From contig NZ_JBMEUF010000001.1 in assembly GCF_048820975.1 (NCBI RefSeq), positions 2,294,001 through 2,358,000 on the forward strand: DNA of 64,000 bases, read 5' to 3'. A program made the translations under genes and the position numbers. Under the pieces are notes generated by a model. That model searched no databases. It saw only the letters and a list, made by a program, of their open reading frames with translations, and had not been told where the DNA came from. The number at the start of each line of letters is the position of its first letter. The stretch's first letter is position 1. This document shows positions 62,225 to 64,000 of the stretch, piece by piece. The stretch comes from Glaciecola sp048820975. Lineage in GTDB: Bacteria; Pseudomonadota; Gammaproteobacteria; Enterobacterales; Alteromonadaceae.

Positions 62225-63104
62225 GCGAGTTGCCTGCTCTAAAAGCACTTGGTGACACACCTACTGATTGCTTAAATCGCTTAGAAAAATGAAATACATT
62301 ATGGTAGCCAACATAACTGGCAATATATTGGACGGGCCAACGAGTATGCATAAGTAAACTTTTTGCCCGTTCTATTCGCAAGTAAATTAACTGCTGTATT
62401 GGGCTTCGCTGAAAGTAAGCTTGGCACAAGCGATGCAAATGTGGTGGCGAATAGTGTGCATATTCGCTCATCAAATTTACGTTCCAATCAAGCTGTAAGC
62501 GCTTCTCTACTTCCTCAAATAAATTATGAATACGTAAAAATGAGGAGCTACCATCAGGCCTAATTTGCGAGTTTTCTATACTGTTTACATTGTTGTTTGA
62601 CGTGTTTTGCGAATCAATGTGCAAGCCTTGTTGCAAATAGTGCGTAATAACGGGATACACCCCTTCGCGCAAACCTGGCTTAGGCTCACTGTAAAGGAGT
62701 TCCATAGCGTGGTGTAAAGGTGCTACATTTTGATTTTCAAGCACACTTGCAGGCTTATCTAGTAAGTGTTTCCAGCGCGGCGTATCGGCCAAGTTAATCC
62801 ACACTACATCCCAAGCCGGTGCATTAATTTGTACGGTAAAGCCTTGTTTGGCGGGTAAAATGGCTAAGCTGTTTACCTGTAAGCTGTACTCAGTTTTTGA
62901 GGTAATAAGCGTACCCTGCCCGCTAATTGTATAAAACAGTGTGTGCTCTAGGGGCGACACCCTTCCTACTTCATAAAGCCCCGCTAAGTTTGAGCAGCCC
63001 GCAAGGGTAATATCTACGCCTTTTATTACCTTAAGGCGCTCAGTGCTTATGAAGCGCTCATAGCAACTTGGCCCTATTTCGAGTACATCTTGAATGCTGT
63101 TCAT
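62211..63104 (-). CDS. AraC family transcriptional regulator
   Basis: The 297-residue protein has an N-terminal cupin-like sensor (LEHTLFYTISGQGTLIT) and a C-terminal double helix-turn-helix of AraC type (about 195-290), with SPIQQLIYLRIERAKSLL, YIASYVGYHNVFHFSKRF and GVSPSAFR. It is divergent from the beta-galactosidase gene and probably controls it in response to a sugar. Direct TTAAGCAT repeats lie in the shared intergenic region. Confidence 0.88.
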   Translation of the reverse strand: MNSIQDVLEIGPSCYERFISTERLKVIKGVDITLAGCSNLAGLYEVGRVSPLEHTLFYTISGQGTLITSKTEYSLQVNSLAILPAKQGFTVQINAPAWDVVWINLADTPRWKHLLDKPASVLENQNVAPLHHAMELLYSEPKPGLREGVYPVITHYLQQGLHIDSQNTSNNNVNSIENSQIRPDGSSSFLRIHNLFEEVEKRLQLDWNVNLMSEYAHYSPPHLHRLCQAYFQRSPIQQLIYLRIERAKSLLMHTRWPVQYIASYVGYHNVFHFSKRFKQSVGVSPSAFRAGNSLSVF

Positions 63105-63107
63105 ATA

Positions 63108-63170
63108 TTAAGCATGATAGTTTATGACAAAAATTAGATAGTTTTAAGCATAAAGCAAAAAGCGCTTTTT
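63108..63170. promoter_or_regulatory. Repeats in the AraC-regulator/lacZ intergenic region
   Basis: TTAAGCAT occurs as a direct repeat at 63108-63115 and 63144-63151, 36 bp apart, and AAAAAGCGCTTTTT (63157-63170) is a perfect palindrome. AraC-type regulators bind direct repeats and GalR/LacI-type regulators bind palindromes, so these are candidate operators. Not verified. Confidence 0.45.
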
Positions 63171-63245
63171 CGCTATTATATTGCGCTTATACAAGTATAG
63201 GTATGCGCTTAATTCTAAATAGCCATTGCAATAGGTAAGCTAAGT

Positions 63246-64000
63246 ATGACAACACATCAAATATCACATTTAAAAATGACGTCTCTTGAACAAGTTATTC
63301 AACGCCGCGATTGGGAAAACCATTTAAGCTATCAAATTAATCAGCTGCATGCCCATAGCCCACTAAATGGATATACCTCACTTAGTGATGCACTGCGTAA
63401 AAAGAATGCGCAAAAGCGCAGCCTAAATGGCAAATGGGATTTTAAGTTATTTGCTAAACCAGAAGATGTTGATGGCACCTTGCTTGCCCCAAATACTGAC
63501 GCAAACTGGGACAGCATTACCGTTCCCTCAAACTGGCAAATGCAAGGTTTTGATAAACCTATTTACTGCAACGTGAAATATCCTTTTCCGGTGAACCCAC
63601 CATATGTGCCTAACGACAACCCTACCGGCTGCTACCGAACTGAATTTGATGTATCAGAAGCTAAACTTAAGCAATGTACCCGTATTATTTTTGAAGGCGT
63701 AAATTCAGCGTTTCATTTGTGGTGTAACGGTGAATGGGTAGGTTATTCGCAAGATAGCCGCTTACCGAGTGAGTTTGACTTAAGCGATTATTTAAGTGTT
63801 GGCACTAACCGTATTGCTCTTATGGTGATGCGCTGGAGTGATGGCAGCTACCTAGAAGACCAAGACATGTGGTGGCTAAGCGGGATATTTCGCGATGTTA
63901 CGCTGCTCAGCAAACCCCGCGCGCACATTCAAGATGTGTTTATTACACCTAAGTTAGATGCATGTTATCGCGATGCGCAGCTTCATTTGCGCACTGCAAT
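63246..64000 (+). CDS. lacZ: Beta-galactosidase (GH2, LacZ type), N-terminal part
   Basis: The frame starts at the ATG at 63246 (AGGTAAG upstream) and stays open to the end of the window, 251 codons. Visible blocks are SLNGKWDFKLF, VPSNWQMQGFDKPIY, NPTGCYRTEFDV, FEGVNSAFHLWCNGEWVGYSQDSRLPSEFD, and GSYLEDQDMWWLSGIFRDV, all of the GH2 sugar-binding and jelly-roll domains of LacZ-type enzymes. The catalytic glutamates lie outside the window. An ATG at 63276 is an alternative start. It is divergent from the AraC-type regulator. Confidence 0.93.
   Translation, partial: MTTHQISHLKMTSLEQVIQRRDWENHLSYQINQLHAHSPLNGYTSLSDALRKKNAQKRSLNGKWDFKLFAKPEDVDGTLLAPNTDANWDSITVPSNWQMQGFDKPIYCNVKYPFPVNPPYVPNDNPTGCYRTEFDVSEAKLKQCTRIIFEGVNSAFHLWCNGEWVGYSQDSRLPSEFDLSDYLSVGTNRIALMVMRWSDGSYLEDQDMWWLSGIFRDVTLLSKPRAHIQDVFITPKLDACYRDAQLHLRTA

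Noticed and set aside
1..64000. CRISPR array, tRNA or rRNA genes, prophage
   Set aside because: No regularly spaced repeats, cloverleaf-like or rRNA-like segments, or phage structural genes were seen by eye. A tRNA scan was not possible.

Overview
The window looks like a chromosomal core region of a marine gammaproteobacterium of the Alteromonadales type (Alteromonas/Glaciecola-like). This rests on protein resemblance and gene order: a yheT-yheS-yheV block, divergent slyX/fkpA, greB/tex, bioH-comF-nfuA, a complete aa3-type cytochrome c oxidase cluster, divergent lexA/plsB, ilvD-ilvA facing yifB, divergent ilvY/ilvC, and proB-proA. No species assignment is possible from the sequence alone. I saw no rRNA, tRNA, CRISPR array or prophage.

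Layout. 0-10 kb: the start of a yheT-like hydrolase (cut by the window edge), a TIGR02444-type protein, the ABC-F ATPase YheS and the zinc ribbon YheV, a chemotaxis receptor, slyX with an overlapping WD40-like lipoprotein, the lipoprotein prolyl isomerase FkpA, GreB and Tex. 10-19 kb: a SprA-like putative metalloprotease with a small flagellar-axial-like protein, BioH, ComF, an M14 carboxypeptidase, NfuA, a DinF-type MATE exporter, a polysaccharide deacetylase and a GNAT enzyme. 19-28 kb: ten genes for cytochrome c oxidase and its assembly (ctaC, ctaD, ctaG, ctaE, surf1, an unknown thioredoxin-like gene, ctaA, cyoE, sco), with one small DUF2909 gene on the opposite strand inside the cluster. 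28-31 kb: lexA with a perfect SOS box, and plsB. 31-41 kb: branched-chain amino acid synthesis (ilvA, ilvD, ilvY, ilvC; ilvE lies at 48.8 kb) with yifB/comM and a Cys/Met-metabolism PLP enzyme. 40.5-43.5 kb: an intact REP-associated (RAYT, Y1 family) transposase unit and a decayed, internally deleted copy of it, flanking an unrecognised 565-residue protein. 43.6-52.5 kb: two paralogous DUF885 lipoproteins, a HAD phosphatase, a small lipoprotein, an MFS exporter, ilvE and a GHSRGG-motif hydrolase-like protein. 52.5-56.6 kb: a tightly packed proB-proA-can-ybiB operon. 56.8-62.2 kb: an M1 metallopeptidase with a DUF6702 partner, a small membrane protein, an ABC1/UbiB-like kinase and a DUF2750 protein. 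62.2-64 kb: an AraC-type regulator divergent from a GH2 beta-galactosidase that runs off the end.

The most unusual structure is a short dispersed word, GGACTGTCC (usually inside ATTTGGACTGTCC), found seven times in the first 17 kb and not seen after that. It comes in clusters, and five of the seven copies lie in frame inside otherwise intact genes. The second is the RAYT unit with its deletion derivative, which shares the same ends. Most of the rest is ordinary housekeeping sequence. Several start sites were revised from sequence evidence: TTG for greB and bioH, GTG for ctaC and a lipoprotein, and an ATGA overlap for slyX.
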